Source: an uncultured Eubacteriales bacterium | Lineage (GTDB): Bacteria; Bacillota; Clostridia; Oscillospirales; Oscillospiraceae | Direction of reading: 5' to 3' | Assembly: GCA_900544405.1 (NCBI GenBank) | Contig: UQVA01000006.1 | Location: 1 to 64,000, forward strand | DNA: 64,000 nucleotides | In this document: positions 24,974 to 33,564 of the stretch, in pieces | Layout of the letters: every line of letters starts with the position of its first letter | Position numbering within the stretch: the stretch's first letter is position 1 | The notes under the pieces: model-generated | Databases searched by the model: none | Seen by the model: the letters and a program-made list of their open reading frames with translations, nothing else | Told to the model about the DNA's origin: nothing | Made by a program: the position numbers and the translations under genes

Positions 24974-25649
24974 GGGGGTACTCCTTGCACAGCAGCCGGT
25001 ATGGGGCTTCATCTTCCTCGATGGCCGGGAATCTTCCGGGGACCGAAAGGAAATGATTGTCCGTATCGTCGTCGTTGCACATGCTGACCTCGCCGATCAG
25101 TACATCGCCGCAGCCTTCCTTGCCCCAGAACTCATGGTAAAGCCGCTGGGTGTAGGTCACGCTCTGGCCCTTCTTCAGTTCCAGAATACCGCCGGCAGGC
25201 AGCGTCAGCTTCACGCCGTCCGAAACGATCTCCACGGGTTTTTCCAGATCCAGCTCGTCCTTTTCGTTGGCACAGTACAGCTGCATCACCAGGATGCCGC
25301 CGCCCCGGTTGATGATGTCCTCCATCTTGTAGGTATGGAAGTGCATGGGGGTGTGCTGTCCCTCCCGGGCCACCAGGTACTTTTCCGCATAGGGCTTGGG
25401 GTACCGGGCCGGGTCCTTCTGATTGCCGTTGCGGAGCGTCACCGCCGTCAGGCCGATATGGTCAAAGTCGCCGGTGCCAAAATCCGTCACGTCCCAGCCC
25501 AGGGCATTGTCCCGAATTTCATCACATTCGTGGCCCTTCTCCTGCCACTCCTCCGGCGTCCAATTCAGAAACGGCGGCAGCACATAGCCGTTATCGGAAA
25601 GCAGTTTTTCCGTCTGGCGGATAATTTCATTCACTCTGGATCGTTTCAT
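24966..25649 (-). CDS. D-lyxose isomerase family sugar isomerase (cupin)
   Basis: The 227-residue protein matches the D-lyxose ketol-isomerase family. MHFHTYKMEDIINRGGG (near residues 102-118) gives the HxH...E metal site and LYHEFWGKEG the last His. These enzymes interconvert D-lyxose and D-xylulose, and many act well on D-mannose to give D-fructose. Its gene overlaps the alpha-mannosidase by ATGA, so isomerisation of released mannose is the most economical reading. Xylulokinase lies 22 kb away under the same presumed regulator, so the lyxose route is also open. Confidence 0.9.
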   Translation of the reverse strand: MKRSRVNEIIRQTEKLLSDNGYVLPPFLNWTPEEWQEKGHECDEIRDNALGWDVTDFGTGDFDHIGLTAVTLRNGNQKDPARYPKPYAEKYLVAREGQHTPMHFHTYKMEDIINRGGGILVMQLYCANEKDELDLEKPVEIVSDGVKLTLPAGGILELKKGQSVTYTQRLYHEFWGKEGCGDVLIGEVSMCNDDDTDNHFLSVPGRFPAIEEDEAPYRLLCKEYPHA

Positions 25650-28600
25650 AGCAATTCCTCCGTTTTCTCAACCAACAAAGTTTGTATCTCAAAGGCATGG
25701 AAATGAATGCGTGCGCCTTCCTCTGTAATGACCAGGTCCTCGCTGTCAATCGGCTCTTCCAGCAGGTTGCACAGGCTGACTGCCCGCCAGCCGTTCAAGG
25801 CGATCCTCGCTTCCGCGGCCCCTCCGGCCGCTTCGTACAGGCGCAAAATCTGTCTGTCGCTGTCCTCCGCCGTCTTGATGGTCTCCACCAGGACCGTCCC
25901 GGACAGGACCCGGACGCCGGGAACATCCTGCCGCTTCTGCGGAATAATTTGGGCAGTCTCCAAGGGATAATTCAGGCAATAGCCCTCCCGGACAACGCCG
26001 CCGTCCCACGCATCTCCCCTGTGGGGATAGACCGCATAGGTAAAGCTGTGTTTTCCGATGTCCCCATGCTCGCAGGGGCAATTCTGGCTCCGCAGCAGGC
26101 ACAGGTCCAGAACGTTGTCCCAGAGTTTATAGCCATATTTGCAATCGTTCAGCAGGGCCAGGCCCCCGGACCGGTCGGACATATCCGCCCATTTGTGGGC
26201 GCAGACCTCGAATTTGGCCTGATCCCAGGAGGTATTGTGATGGGTCGGCCGGAACACATGGCCGAACTGAATGTCGCAGGCGGCACTTTCCGCCACCACA
26301 TCCACCGGCCACTGGACCCGGAGCATCTGGTATTCCTCCTGCCAGCTCACCTCCGTCCGGAAGTCAACACGGGCGGAATGATTGTTCAGGCAGACCGTCT
26401 GGGTGATCGTGGATGCTTTTCCCACTCGGAAGGTCATGTGCAGGAATTGTCCGGCCCCCCGGTCGTAGCGTTCCATGGTCAAGAGTCTTGCCGGTTGACC
26501 GGGCCGGTCCAGATAGGCCTTTTCAATATCCCAATGGGTGTTCTCATCCGGGAAGCACACCAGCCGGTTGCCCCGCTGGCCCGCAGGGAGCATTTCCCGT
26601 TCGGCGCATTTGTCGTAGAGGCTGTCCACGGTCCCATCCGGGCAGAAAGACAGCCGGACCCGATCATTTTCCAGAGTCTGTCCCTGCCGGTCCGTCCGGG
26701 TGATTGGCTGCGCCGTACTCAGGTCCACAACGGCAATTCCGTAAGCGGGGACGCTGACCGGCAGCTCCCTGCCGTCCCGTTCCAGGTACTCGGTACGGTC
26801 CACCGGTGCCGGATTGAACACGGCAACAGGCTTTTCCATACCGTCAGCATTCAATCCTGCGGCCAGGAATTGTTTTTGTTCCTCGATTCGACGCAGGGCC
26901 TCCAGATGCAGTTGGGCATAGCGGGCCTGAGTCTGGGCATAAACCCGGTCAATGGCCGAACCCGGAAGGCAATCGTGGAACTGATAGAGCATCACGTCCT
27001 GCCAGGCTTCGTAAAGCCAGTCTCTGGGATAGGTTCCTCCCAGAGAACTGAGCCATTCCAGCGTATGCAGGTCCTGCTCCAGGGTCCGGTTCCATTTTTT
27101 CTGTTTGGCCATGGACGTATAGGTTCCCTGGTGCCGCTCAAAATACAGCTCCCCATGCCAATCCCGGTATTGGTCTGCATTTTTTTCGATTCTCCTGAAG
27201 AAATCAACGACGAATTCGTCCTCCAGCGGCGGAGTCCCCTTCAGATTCCGGGACCGTCTGCGCCGCTTCATGTGTTCATATCCGGGACCGCCGCCTCCGT
27301 CTCCCAGACCGTAAAGCTGCAATCCTCTGGGGCAGACATCCTTGTCCGTATCGTGGTACTCCCCGTAGATGGCCATTTGCGGCACAGAAGCGCTGGTATA
27401 GCTGTTTTCCGGCAGCATGTGGGTCAGGATTCTGGTCCCATCCATGCCGTACCACCAGAAGGTATATCTGGGGAACCGGTTTGTATCGTTCATGGACAGC
27501 TTATTGGTGGTAAAGTACGGCACACCCGCCTTGACGAACAGCTGCGGCAGGGCGGCGCTGTATCCGAAAACGTCCGGCAGGAAGCCCACCTGCATATCCT
27601 GGCCGAATTCCTTCCGGAAGAATCGTTTTCCGTAGAGAAGCTGCCGCACCAGAGATTCGCCGCCAGGCAAATTGGTGTCGCACTCAATGTACAGCGCACC
27701 GACCACCTCCAGCCGCCCCTCCCGGATGCGCCGGCACATCCGCTCATATAGCTCCGGGTATTGCTCTTTCAGCCAGAGATACACCGGGGCCTGGCTCAAT
27801 GTAAACTTATACTCCGGAAACCGGTCCATCATTTTCATAACCGTGGACATGGTCCGGGCGCATTTCCGGGGTGTCTCCCGCTGGGGCCATAGGAACAGCA
27901 GGTCCAGGTGGGAGTGTCCGATAGAGGAATACGTCAGCGTGGTCTGCTCGCAGGGCCGGGAAAGAATCTCCTCCAGGTACTTCTTGGCCTCCGTCACCCG
28001 GCCATGGTCCAGCAGCCGCTGCCGCTTTCGGGTCGGCTCCGTCTCCGGGTCCGGCCAGATGGAGAGCCGTTCTCCGGCTTTGTCCAGGCCGGAGGTTTCC
28101 TCCCCATAGGCATGGCGGGCCATCATCCGCTCCTGGGTACTGCCCACATCGGCGGAGGTATGTTCGGCCTCCTCCGGCCCAAGGGCAGACGCCGCCCGTT
28201 CCAGAAGCTGGCCGACTTCTTCGCCGTAGGCATCTCCGTTTTCGCAAAGGCCCACAAAAAGGCTCTGGCAGACCACCCAATCGTAAAAGGTCTCCCGCAC
28301 CAGATCGTCCACCCACACCAGGCAGGCCTCCTTGATGCGGCCGTTGTTCCGGTACTGGCCTTCAATATCCATGCAGGTAAAGTCGCCCCAGAAGTCGATC
28401 TGCCCCTGCGCATTCAGGCAATCCTTTAATTCGATCGTGCGCTTGCCCCACAGGCCCAACGGAAACTCGTTGCGGGACGTGGCACTGGTCAGTCCCTGGA
28501 CAGGGTTTCCGTTCTGATCCACCACCAGGCCCTCAGCAGACAAGTCCACCAGCACCGCCAGGTGCTTTCCGGCAGCCTCCGGCGGGATCGTTCCCGTAAA

Positions 28601-28807
28601 ATGGAACCAACCGCAGTCGAACAGGTCGCCCCAATGCTCCCCCGGCTGCCAAAGCCGGTAAGCCCCCTTCTTTTTCTCCGAAAACGGCAGGGGTTCTTCG
28701 GAAGTATAGCCTTCTATTTTCAGATTCTGCACCACATGATAAACGCCGTATTCCAGTATTTCCCGCAGAGCCGTAAATCGCTGTTCCTGCATCCGAAATC
28801 GTTCCAT
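25646..28807 (-). CDS. Alpha-mannosidase, glycoside hydrolase family 38
   Basis: This 1,053-residue cytosolic enzyme follows the bacterial GH38 layout: an N-terminal beta domain, the catalytic alpha/beta barrel from about 285, a three-helix region and C-terminal beta sandwiches. Zinc ligands appear as GHSHLD (His298, His300, Asp302) and the nucleophile is Asp412 in FLPDVFGYSAALPQ. It removes alpha-linked mannose from oligosaccharides. ATG 28807 is preceded by GGAGGA; the open frame upstream runs through a hairpin and is not coding. The N-terminal 280 residues are typical of GH38 of this size. It leads an operon with a sugar isomerase and an amidohydrolase. No signal peptide, so the substrate must be imported. 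Confidence 0.95.
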   Translation of the reverse strand: MERFRMQEQRFTALREILEYGVYHVVQNLKIEGYTSEEPLPFSEKKKGAYRLWQPGEHWGDLFDCGWFHFTGTIPPEAAGKHLAVLVDLSAEGLVVDQNGNPVQGLTSATSRNEFPLGLWGKRTIELKDCLNAQGQIDFWGDFTCMDIEGQYRNNGRIKEACLVWVDDLVRETFYDWVVCQSLFVGLCENGDAYGEEVGQLLERAASALGPEEAEHTSADVGSTQERMMARHAYGEETSGLDKAGERLSIWPDPETEPTRKRQRLLDHGRVTEAKKYLEEILSRPCEQTTLTYSSIGHSHLDLLFLWPQRETPRKCARTMSTVMKMMDRFPEYKFTLSQAPVYLWLKEQYPELYERMCRRIREGRLEVVGALYIECDTNLPGGESLVRQLLYGKRFFRKEFGQDMQVGFLPDVFGYSAALPQLFVKAGVPYFTTNKLSMNDTNRFPRYTFWWYGMDGTRILTHMLPENSYTSASVPQMAIYGEYHDTDKDVCPRGLQLYGLGDGGGGPGYEHMKRRRRSRNLKGTPPLEDEFVVDFFRRIEKNADQYRDWHGELYFERHQGTYTSMAKQKKWNRTLEQDLHTLEWLSSLGGTYPRDWLYEAWQDVMLYQFHDCLPGSAIDRVYAQTQARYAQLHLEALRRIEEQKQFLAAGLNADGMEKPVAVFNPAPVDRTEYLERDGRELPVSVPAYGIAVVDLSTAQPITRTDRQGQTLENDRVRLSFCPDGTVDSLYDKCAEREMLPAGQRGNRLVCFPDENTHWDIEKAYLDRPGQPARLLTMERYDRGAGQFLHMTFRVGKASTITQTVCLNNHSARVDFRTEVSWQEEYQMLRVQWPVDVVAESAACDIQFGHVFRPTHHNTSWDQAKFEVCAHKWADMSDRSGGLALLNDCKYGYKLWDNVLDLCLLRSQNCPCEHGDIGKHSFTYAVYPHRGDAWDGGVVREGYCLNYPLETAQIIPQKRQDVPGVRVLSGTVLVETIKTAEDSDRQILRLYEAAGGAAEARIALNGWRAVSLCNLLEEPIDSEDLVITEEGARIHFHAFEIQTLLVEKTEELL

Positions 28808-28818
28808 AGAGAATTCCT

Positions 28819-28863
28819 CCCTCTTGTCGCACTGTCCGGCAGCCGGGCAGTATGACAAAAGGG
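28819..28863 (-). promoter_or_regulatory. Long inverted repeat ending at the mannosidase ribosome site
   Basis: Arms at 28819-28840 and 28842-28863 are near-perfect complements (CCCTCTTGTC-type and GACAAAAGGG-type ends with CCGGC/GCCGG in the centre). In minus-strand RNA the stem's 3' arm ends in AAGAGGG and abuts the GGAGGA ribosome site of the GH38 gene. It could protect the mRNA end or control translation. Confidence 0.55.
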
Positions 28864-28904
28864 AGGCCCAAAAGCCCAACATCGGTTTGGCCTTCGGACC
28901 TCCC
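28856..28904 (-). terminator. Terminator-like hairpin after the duplicated-domain lipoprotein
   Basis: In minus-strand RNA, GGGAGGT...GGGCCTCCC (28861-28904) closes a long stem followed by TTTTGTC. It lies 34 bases after the lipoprotein stop, and would reduce read-through into the mannosidase gene. Confidence 0.7.
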
Positions 28905-28937
28905 GGTTCGTGTGTTTATTCGACGTGTTTCAAAGGC

Positions 28938-30182
28938 TTACGCCACAAAGACAGCGATATAGGTGCTGACCCAGCCGCCGTTGGAGGTGCCATGGATATA
29001 GGCGATCTGACCGGCTTCCAGAGTGACTTCCACCGTCTGCTGCGTAACATCGGCAGTAAACGGGATTTCCGCAACGTCCTCGCCGCCTACGCTGACGACG
29101 ACCTTGTCGCTGCTCTGGCCCCACTTGTTCTGGGTGAACACGGTCAGGGTGTAAGTACCGGCTTCGGGAGCCTTAAAGCCAAGGGCCATGATCTCGCCGC
29201 CGTTTTCGGCAGACTCCGTCACGTTGACCTCCAGCCAATCCTTGCCAACATCGTAGTTGAAGCCCAGGCCGGTGCCGTTGGCGCTGTACCACTGCTCTGC
29301 ATCGGGCTGATTGTCGCCATTCCAGTCGGGAGTATCGAAGTGGTCGGCGACGGTGTACTCCACGCCGTCGGTGGTAGAGGCGTAGACCCACAGGCCGTCG
29401 GCATTCTCGCCGGAGAATTCAGCGGTGGCGGAATGGGAAGCGCCCTCAACGTTCGGGACGATTTCCTCTTCCTTCTCCGGGATCACGACTTCCGGCTTGA
29501 CCAGGATGGAAGGATCGGTGTTGTTCAGGTAAACCGTAATATCGGAATAGGAGCTGACCCAGTCAGCGGTGGAGAAACAGTAGAAGTACAGGATGTCGCC
29601 CTTCTTCAGTTCCACTTCCGTGGGCGTCAGATAGCCATTCACCTCGTTATACTGGCTGATGTCCTCGGTGGTCACGATGGTGCCGTCGTTCTTCGCAACG
29701 GTGAAGAGATCGGTGGGCTGACCCCAGGGATTGTAGACCTTGCCGGTCACGGTGTACTTGCCGTCCGCAGGAGCAACAAAGCCAAGGACGGCAGCCATGG
29801 CATCCTTGCCCTCGCAGTTCAGCTCCAGATAGCCGGGCTGGTCCGCATTCAGGTCGGCACCGACCCAGGACCCCTCCCAGGGATACCAACCGGCGCAGTT
29901 CACGCCTTCGGGTGCATGGTCAATATACTTCATCATGAGATTATAGGAGCTGTCGTTGGGGTCAAAGAAGTAATACTGCCAAACACTGTTGGCATCCTCC
30001 TCTGTGCGCAGCTCCTGGACGGAATTCCAGGTGCCCGTTTCCTGCTGGGGCTCGGTGGTAGGGGTCGCAGTGCTGGGAGCTTGGGTATCATCGGTTGCCT
30101 TGGGGTCGTTGGTAGTACCGGCGCAGGCTGCCATCGTCAGGACCAGCGTCAGTGCAAGGAACATTGCCAAAAACTTTTTCAT
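28938..30182 (-). CDS. Lipoprotein with two tandem beta-sandwich sugar-binding-like domains
   Basis: This 414-residue protein starts with a lipoprotein signal (lipobox MAAC, Cys20) and a Thr/Pro-rich linker. Two similar domains follow, at about 50-220 and 250-414. Shared landmarks are a domain-start tryptophan or tyrosine-rich strand, LGFVAPADGKYTVTGKVYN-PWGQPTD in the first and LGFKAPEAGTYTLTVFTQN-KWGQSSD in the second, and an ending with DWVSSYSDITVY or GWVSTYIAVFV. This is an internal duplication. The fold type suggests carbohydrate binding at the cell surface, with no catalytic domain. The start is ATG 30182; the upstream frame crosses its promoter. Two LacI-type operators flank that promoter. 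Confidence 0.8.
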   Translation of the reverse strand: MKKFLAMFLALTLVLTMAACAGTTNDPKATDDTQAPSTATPTTEPQQETGTWNSVQELRTEEDANSVWQYYFFDPNDSSYNLMMKYIDHAPEGVNCAGWYPWEGSWVGADLNADQPGYLELNCEGKDAMAAVLGFVAPADGKYTVTGKVYNPWGQPTDLFTVAKNDGTIVTTEDISQYNEVNGYLTPTEVELKKGDILYFYCFSTADWVSSYSDITVYLNNTDPSILVKPEVVIPEKEEEIVPNVEGASHSATAEFSGENADGLWVYASTTDGVEYTVADHFDTPDWNGDNQPDAEQWYSANGTGLGFNYDVGKDWLEVNVTESAENGGEIMALGFKAPEAGTYTLTVFTQNKWGQSSDKVVVSVGGEDVAEIPFTADVTQQTVEVTLEAGQIAYIHGTSNGGWVSTYIAVFVA

Positions 30183-30209
30183 AATTCTTCTCCCTTCGGA
30201 TTTGTGTTT

Positions 30210-30227
30210 GAGTAAACCTTTACTCAC
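30210..30227. promoter_or_regulatory. LacI-type operator downstream of the lipoprotein promoter
   Basis: GAGTAAACCTTTACTCAC contains a GAGTAAA/TTTACTC palindrome and matches the 16-base operator at 39696 in 14 positions. It lies just downstream of the -10 element. Confidence 0.65.
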
Positions 30228-30233
30228 AAGGAA

Positions 30234-30262
30234 ATAGTAGCATATTTCTTTCCACTTTTCAA
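30234..30262 (-). promoter_or_regulatory. Promoter of the duplicated-domain lipoprotein
   Basis: On the minus strand, TTGAAA (30257-30262) and TACTAT (30234-30239) are spaced by 17 bases, between two palindromic operator-like sites. Confidence 0.72.
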
Positions 30263-30267
30263 GATGC

Positions 30268-30279
30268 GAAAACGTTTTC
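30268..30279. promoter_or_regulatory. Palindrome GAAAACGTTTTC upstream of the lipoprotein promoter
   Basis: This perfect 12-base palindrome with a central CG lies immediately upstream of the -35 element. With its flank (TC) it matches the operator half GTTTTCTC seen at 22646 and 43678. Together with the 30210 site it could bind two dimers. Confidence 0.6.
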
Positions 30280-30289
30280 TCTATTTTCA

Positions 30290-31183
30290 CTAAAACATGG
30301 TGTCCAATTTTGTGCAGTTTAACGTCTGGTCATTTCCGCCGTACCAGGTAACGGCCAGACCGGCCAACCGGCTGCCGGATTCCAGTGCCTGCGGGAAGGT
30401 TTTTCCCTGAGAAAGGCCATACAGGAAGCCCGCCGCAAAATTATCTCCTGCGCCGCAGGCATCCCGGAATTTACCCATATTCACCGCCGGGAACGCATAA
30501 CGCTCCCTATGATCCATGGCGATGCCGCCCCGGCTTCCCCGGGTCACGATCACGCCGCATTTCGTCCTGCTTCCCAGAAATGACAGCGCCGCCTCCGCAT
30601 CCTCGCAGCCCGACAGGCAAGCTGCCTCCTGCTCGTTCACCTTCAGATAGTCAATACCTGGCAGGGCAGCCAATGCCGCCTCCCGGTCCCGAACATCGGC
30701 ATAATTGGCATCCACGCACAGCGTTTTCCCGTGCTTTTCGCACAGCCGGGCAATGGGCTGCTGCCGGCAATAGCCCAGATAGGTCTGGACAATATCCGTC
30801 TGGGCAATCGCCGTCTCCAGAATGTCCCAGTCCAGGCCGCCGGTCCCGCCATAGGAGGCAAAGCAGCGGTCCGTATCCGTACTCATCACTGCGGAAACAG
30901 CCGTCCGGGTCCCCGGGCGGTGCTGCCGGCCCCAAAGCCGCACGCCGCTTTTTTTCAGCGTTTCGCCGATCTGGCGGCCCATATCGTCATCCCCCAGGGC
31001 CGTCAGCATGGAGACCGGGGTCCCCAGCAGACTCAGACTGATGGGGGTATTGGCTCCCCCGCCGGGTTTTATGACAAAATCGCTGCCGTAAATTTCCTCC
31101 CCCAGCCTGGGGATTCCGGGCATTCCCGCAAAAATCAGGTCGCAGCAGCATTCGGCAATACACAGAACGTTCTTTTTGCTCAT
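30290..31183 (-). CDS. PfkB-family carbohydrate kinase
   Basis: About 297 residues, with PfkB signature 1 (GGGANTPISLSLLG near 41-54) and signature 2, DACGAGDNFAAGF (near 248-260), which holds the catalytic Asp. It phosphorylates a sugar or nucleoside in the cytosol; ribokinase, fructokinase and KDG kinase all belong here. The preferred start, ATG 31183, overlaps the GH4 stop by ATGA; a GTG two codons earlier is possible. It is the last gene of a nucleoside-hydrolase/GH4/kinase set. The substrate may be the sugar released by either partner. Confidence 0.88.
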   Translation of the reverse strand: MSKKNVLCIAECCCDLIFAGMPGIPRLGEEIYGSDFVIKPGGGANTPISLSLLGTPVSMLTALGDDDMGRQIGETLKKSGVRLWGRQHRPGTRTAVSAVMSTDTDRCFASYGGTGGLDWDILETAIAQTDIVQTYLGYCRQQPIARLCEKHGKTLCVDANYADVRDREAALAALPGIDYLKVNEQEAACLSGCEDAEAALSFLGSRTKCGVIVTRGSRGGIAMDHRERYAFPAVNMGKFRDACGAGDNFAAGFLYGLSQGKTFPQALESGSRLAGLAVTWYGGNDQTLNCTKLDTMF

Positions 31184-32595
31184 TTCCACTGACCGATCCA
31201 GGGTTCATTGGCCTTGCAGTAGGCCTCTACCAGCTTCACCGCCAGGTCATAATCCTGGACCAGCGGATGAATGGTCAGGGCCTCTATGGCGGCGGCCTTA
31301 TCCTTCCGGGCCACTGCCTCCACCGTCAGCTTTTCATAGCGCTTGATGGTCTTCATCAGGGCAAAGGCCGACGGGTCGATCTCCTCTTTGGTAAACTGCA
31401 TGGGTACAGCACCCCGGTGGTCGATGGTGCAGGTGATCTCCACCACATCGTCGTTCTCCATGCCAGGGATAGCGCCGTTATTGGGTACGCTGATGGCCAG
31501 GTCGATGCCCCTGTCGTACTTGACCGCATCAATGTAGTTGAACACCACACCGGCATAGCCCTCATAGACCTCCGTTACCGGCTTGTTGCCCAGCAATTCC
31601 CGGATGCCCAGGGACTCTACATCCACCGGAGGCACATGGACCTGTTCACCCAGCTCGATGCTCATGTAGGAGCCTTCCCGGCGGTGCATGAAGTCCCGGT
31701 AAATGTCCATGCAGACCTGCGGCTCCTTTTCAATGTCATGCCTGCGCAGTTCCGCCATCATGGCCTCGTTATTCCGGCGGATAAACTCACCTCTGGATTC
31801 CGGAGCCTTTTCCAGATTCCGCAGGGCCTTCTCCCGGTGATAGAAATAATACAGGTAGCCGTTGGGGATCTGGCCCAGGTGACGAATCAGATTCCGGTCA
31901 AAATAAGCGAACTGATGGAATCCCTGCACAAAGTTGTCATTGCGCATCAGCCGGGGCAGAATATTCACGCCGCCGAGCTCCACCCGGTTGGCCCAGGACA
32001 GGTGATTCAGGCCATAGACCTTCACCATCAGGTCGCTGGCATTGACCCGCAGAGCCTCCGCCACGTCGATTTTGATGCCCGTGGCATTGTCACAGATGCC
32101 GATAATGTTGTCGAATCCCGCATCATAAAGCGCCTGGGTCACCAGACCGGAGGGATTGGTGAAGTTGAACACCGGCGCATTTGGCTTTGCCACCCGGCGG
32201 ATCAGCTTCATGTACTCGATCATGGTGGGGATGGTGCGGATGGCATAGGAGAAGCCGCCTGCGCCCGTGGTCTCCTGACCGATGACGCCCAGATTCAGGG
32301 CCGTCCGCTCATCCACCGTCCGGGCTGCATCCTCGCCCACCCGGACCGTGGTCACCACATAGTCCGCATCCGTCAGGGCCTGCACCGGGTCCTCAGTAAG
32401 AATGACCTCCAGGCCGCTGTCCGTGCTTTCGCAGAGATATTTGGCGATGCCGCCAAAGTAGCGCAGCTTTTCCCCGTTGTTGTCCATGACCGCCACCTGA
32501 GAAATATCCATTTCCCGGCAGAATTTCATCAGAGATTCAATGAAATAATAGGTGCGGACGCTGCCGCCGCCGATCAGCGATAGTTTCTTTCCCAT
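31180..32595 (-). CDS. Glycoside hydrolase family 4 enzyme
   Basis: The 471-residue protein has the NAD-binding Rossmann start (KLSLIGGGSVRT), FTNPSG near 140, and the GH4 metal-site region with Cys in GICDNATG and His in YGLNHLSWA. GH4 enzymes use NAD+, Mn2+ and a redox-elimination mechanism to cleave alpha- or beta-glycosides, often phosphorylated. The Cys motif reads CDNA, whereas subfamilies I recall have CN-x-P, CHSV, CHEV or CDMP; the exact substrate group therefore cannot be assigned. It is encoded 2 bases downstream of a nucleoside-hydrolase-like gene and overlaps a PfkB kinase gene. Confidence 0.9.
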   Translation of the reverse strand: MGKKLSLIGGGSVRTYYFIESLMKFCREMDISQVAVMDNNGEKLRYFGGIAKYLCESTDSGLEVILTEDPVQALTDADYVVTTVRVGEDAARTVDERTALNLGVIGQETTGAGGFSYAIRTIPTMIEYMKLIRRVAKPNAPVFNFTNPSGLVTQALYDAGFDNIIGICDNATGIKIDVAEALRVNASDLMVKVYGLNHLSWANRVELGGVNILPRLMRNDNFVQGFHQFAYFDRNLIRHLGQIPNGYLYYFYHREKALRNLEKAPESRGEFIRRNNEAMMAELRRHDIEKEPQVCMDIYRDFMHRREGSYMSIELGEQVHVPPVDVESLGIRELLGNKPVTEVYEGYAGVVFNYIDAVKYDRGIDLAISVPNNGAIPGMENDDVVEITCTIDHRGAVPMQFTKEEIDPSAFALMKTIKRYEKLTVEAVARKDKAAAIEALTIHPLVQDYDLAVKLVEAYCKANEPWIGQWK

Positions 32596-32597
32596 TT

Positions 32598-33464
32598 TTA
32601 TTTCCTCAGCATCTCTACAACGCGGTTTTTGAATTCCTGCACCCGCACATCCGTGGCCACCAGAACCTTGGCCCCATCATCCCAGGTGCAGTCAACGCTC
32701 ACGCCCCTGGTGAATTCCCCACGGGTCTCAATAAGCACCCGTTTTTCTTCCAGGGTGAGAATATCCTCCCAAAGCAACACCGACATGGCCAGGGGGTCAT
32801 GCAAAATCGGCAGATAGCCCCATTTCTCCATAAACACCGCCATCATCTCCCCCAGCAGACGGCTGCGAGGATTGTCCGCCTCCGAAATGGCGTCCACTTC
32901 TTCCCGGGTAAACTGGCAGCGGTCGGTAACGTCCTTTCCGACCATGGTGATTCTGGCTCCGCTTTCAAACACGGCCCGTGCAGCCTCCGGATCGCACAGA
33001 ATGTTCCATTCCGGCACGGCCCGGTCGATCTGACCGCCCATCATCACAATTTCGACCCGTTCCGCAATCTCCGGATCTTTCGCCAGGGCCAGCGCCACGT
33101 TGGTCATGGGACCCATGGCGACGATGGTCAGGCCCTCATGTTGCTTCGCCGCCTGCACGATCACATCTGCCGCGCAGGGCAATTCTTCTCCCCGGAAGGT
33201 CCCGAAGCTGTCCAGCGGCCGGGGATGATGGTCGTCGCTCCACCAGCCGACCAGAGGTTTCTCCGCGCCGGCCGCCACCGGAATCCGGTCGTCCACACCC
33301 CAGGTCTGTAAGATCCGGTGGGTAACACCCGCCCGCCAGGCATTGGCAAGATACACATTGGTAATGGCAACAATGTCCAGTTCCGAAGAATTCAATGCCA
33401 TTGCCAAAGCCAATGCGTCATCCACATCTCCGCCAATATCCGTGTCGATCAGTATTTTCTTCAT
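32598..33464 (-). CDS. Inosine-uridine nucleoside hydrolase family protein (first)
   Basis: At 288 residues it has the calcium site DTDIGGDVDDALAL (residues 7-20), MGPMTNVALAL, the EWNILCDPEAA segment and the catalytic-type His in LHDPLA near 215. Family members cleave N-ribosides to base and ribose. It is first in a short operon with GH4 and PfkB genes and follows a strong terminator, so its own promoter should lie in 33465-33520, where I see no clear -35/-10. A second member at 41.7 kb is also next to a PfkB kinase. Use on a sugar derivative other than a nucleoside is possible. Confidence 0.88.
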   Translation of the reverse strand: MKKILIDTDIGGDVDDALALAMALNSSELDIVAITNVYLANAWRAGVTHRILQTWGVDDRIPVAAGAEKPLVGWWSDDHHPRPLDSFGTFRGEELPCAADVIVQAAKQHEGLTIVAMGPMTNVALALAKDPEIAERVEIVMMGGQIDRAVPEWNILCDPEAARAVFESGARITMVGKDVTDRCQFTREEVDAISEADNPRSRLLGEMMAVFMEKWGYLPILHDPLAMSVLLWEDILTLEEKRVLIETRGEFTRGVSVDCTWDDGAKVLVATDVRVQEFKNRVVEMLRK

Positions 33465-33518
33465 GGCTCATTCTCCTTTATCGGGTCCGCCTGTAAACAA
33501 AAAGACGGCCTGATCCGT

Positions 33519-33556
33519 AAAACCCGGCAGCACCCAGCGAAATGGATGCTGCCGGG
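33519..33556 (-). terminator. Terminator after the GH106-like gene
   Basis: CCCGGCAGCA (33523-33532) pairs with TGCTGCCGGG (33547-33556); minus-strand RNA continues with TTTTACGG. It separates the large glycosidase from the nucleoside-hydrolase operon. Confidence 0.88.
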
Positions 33557-33564
33557 CCGTTTTC

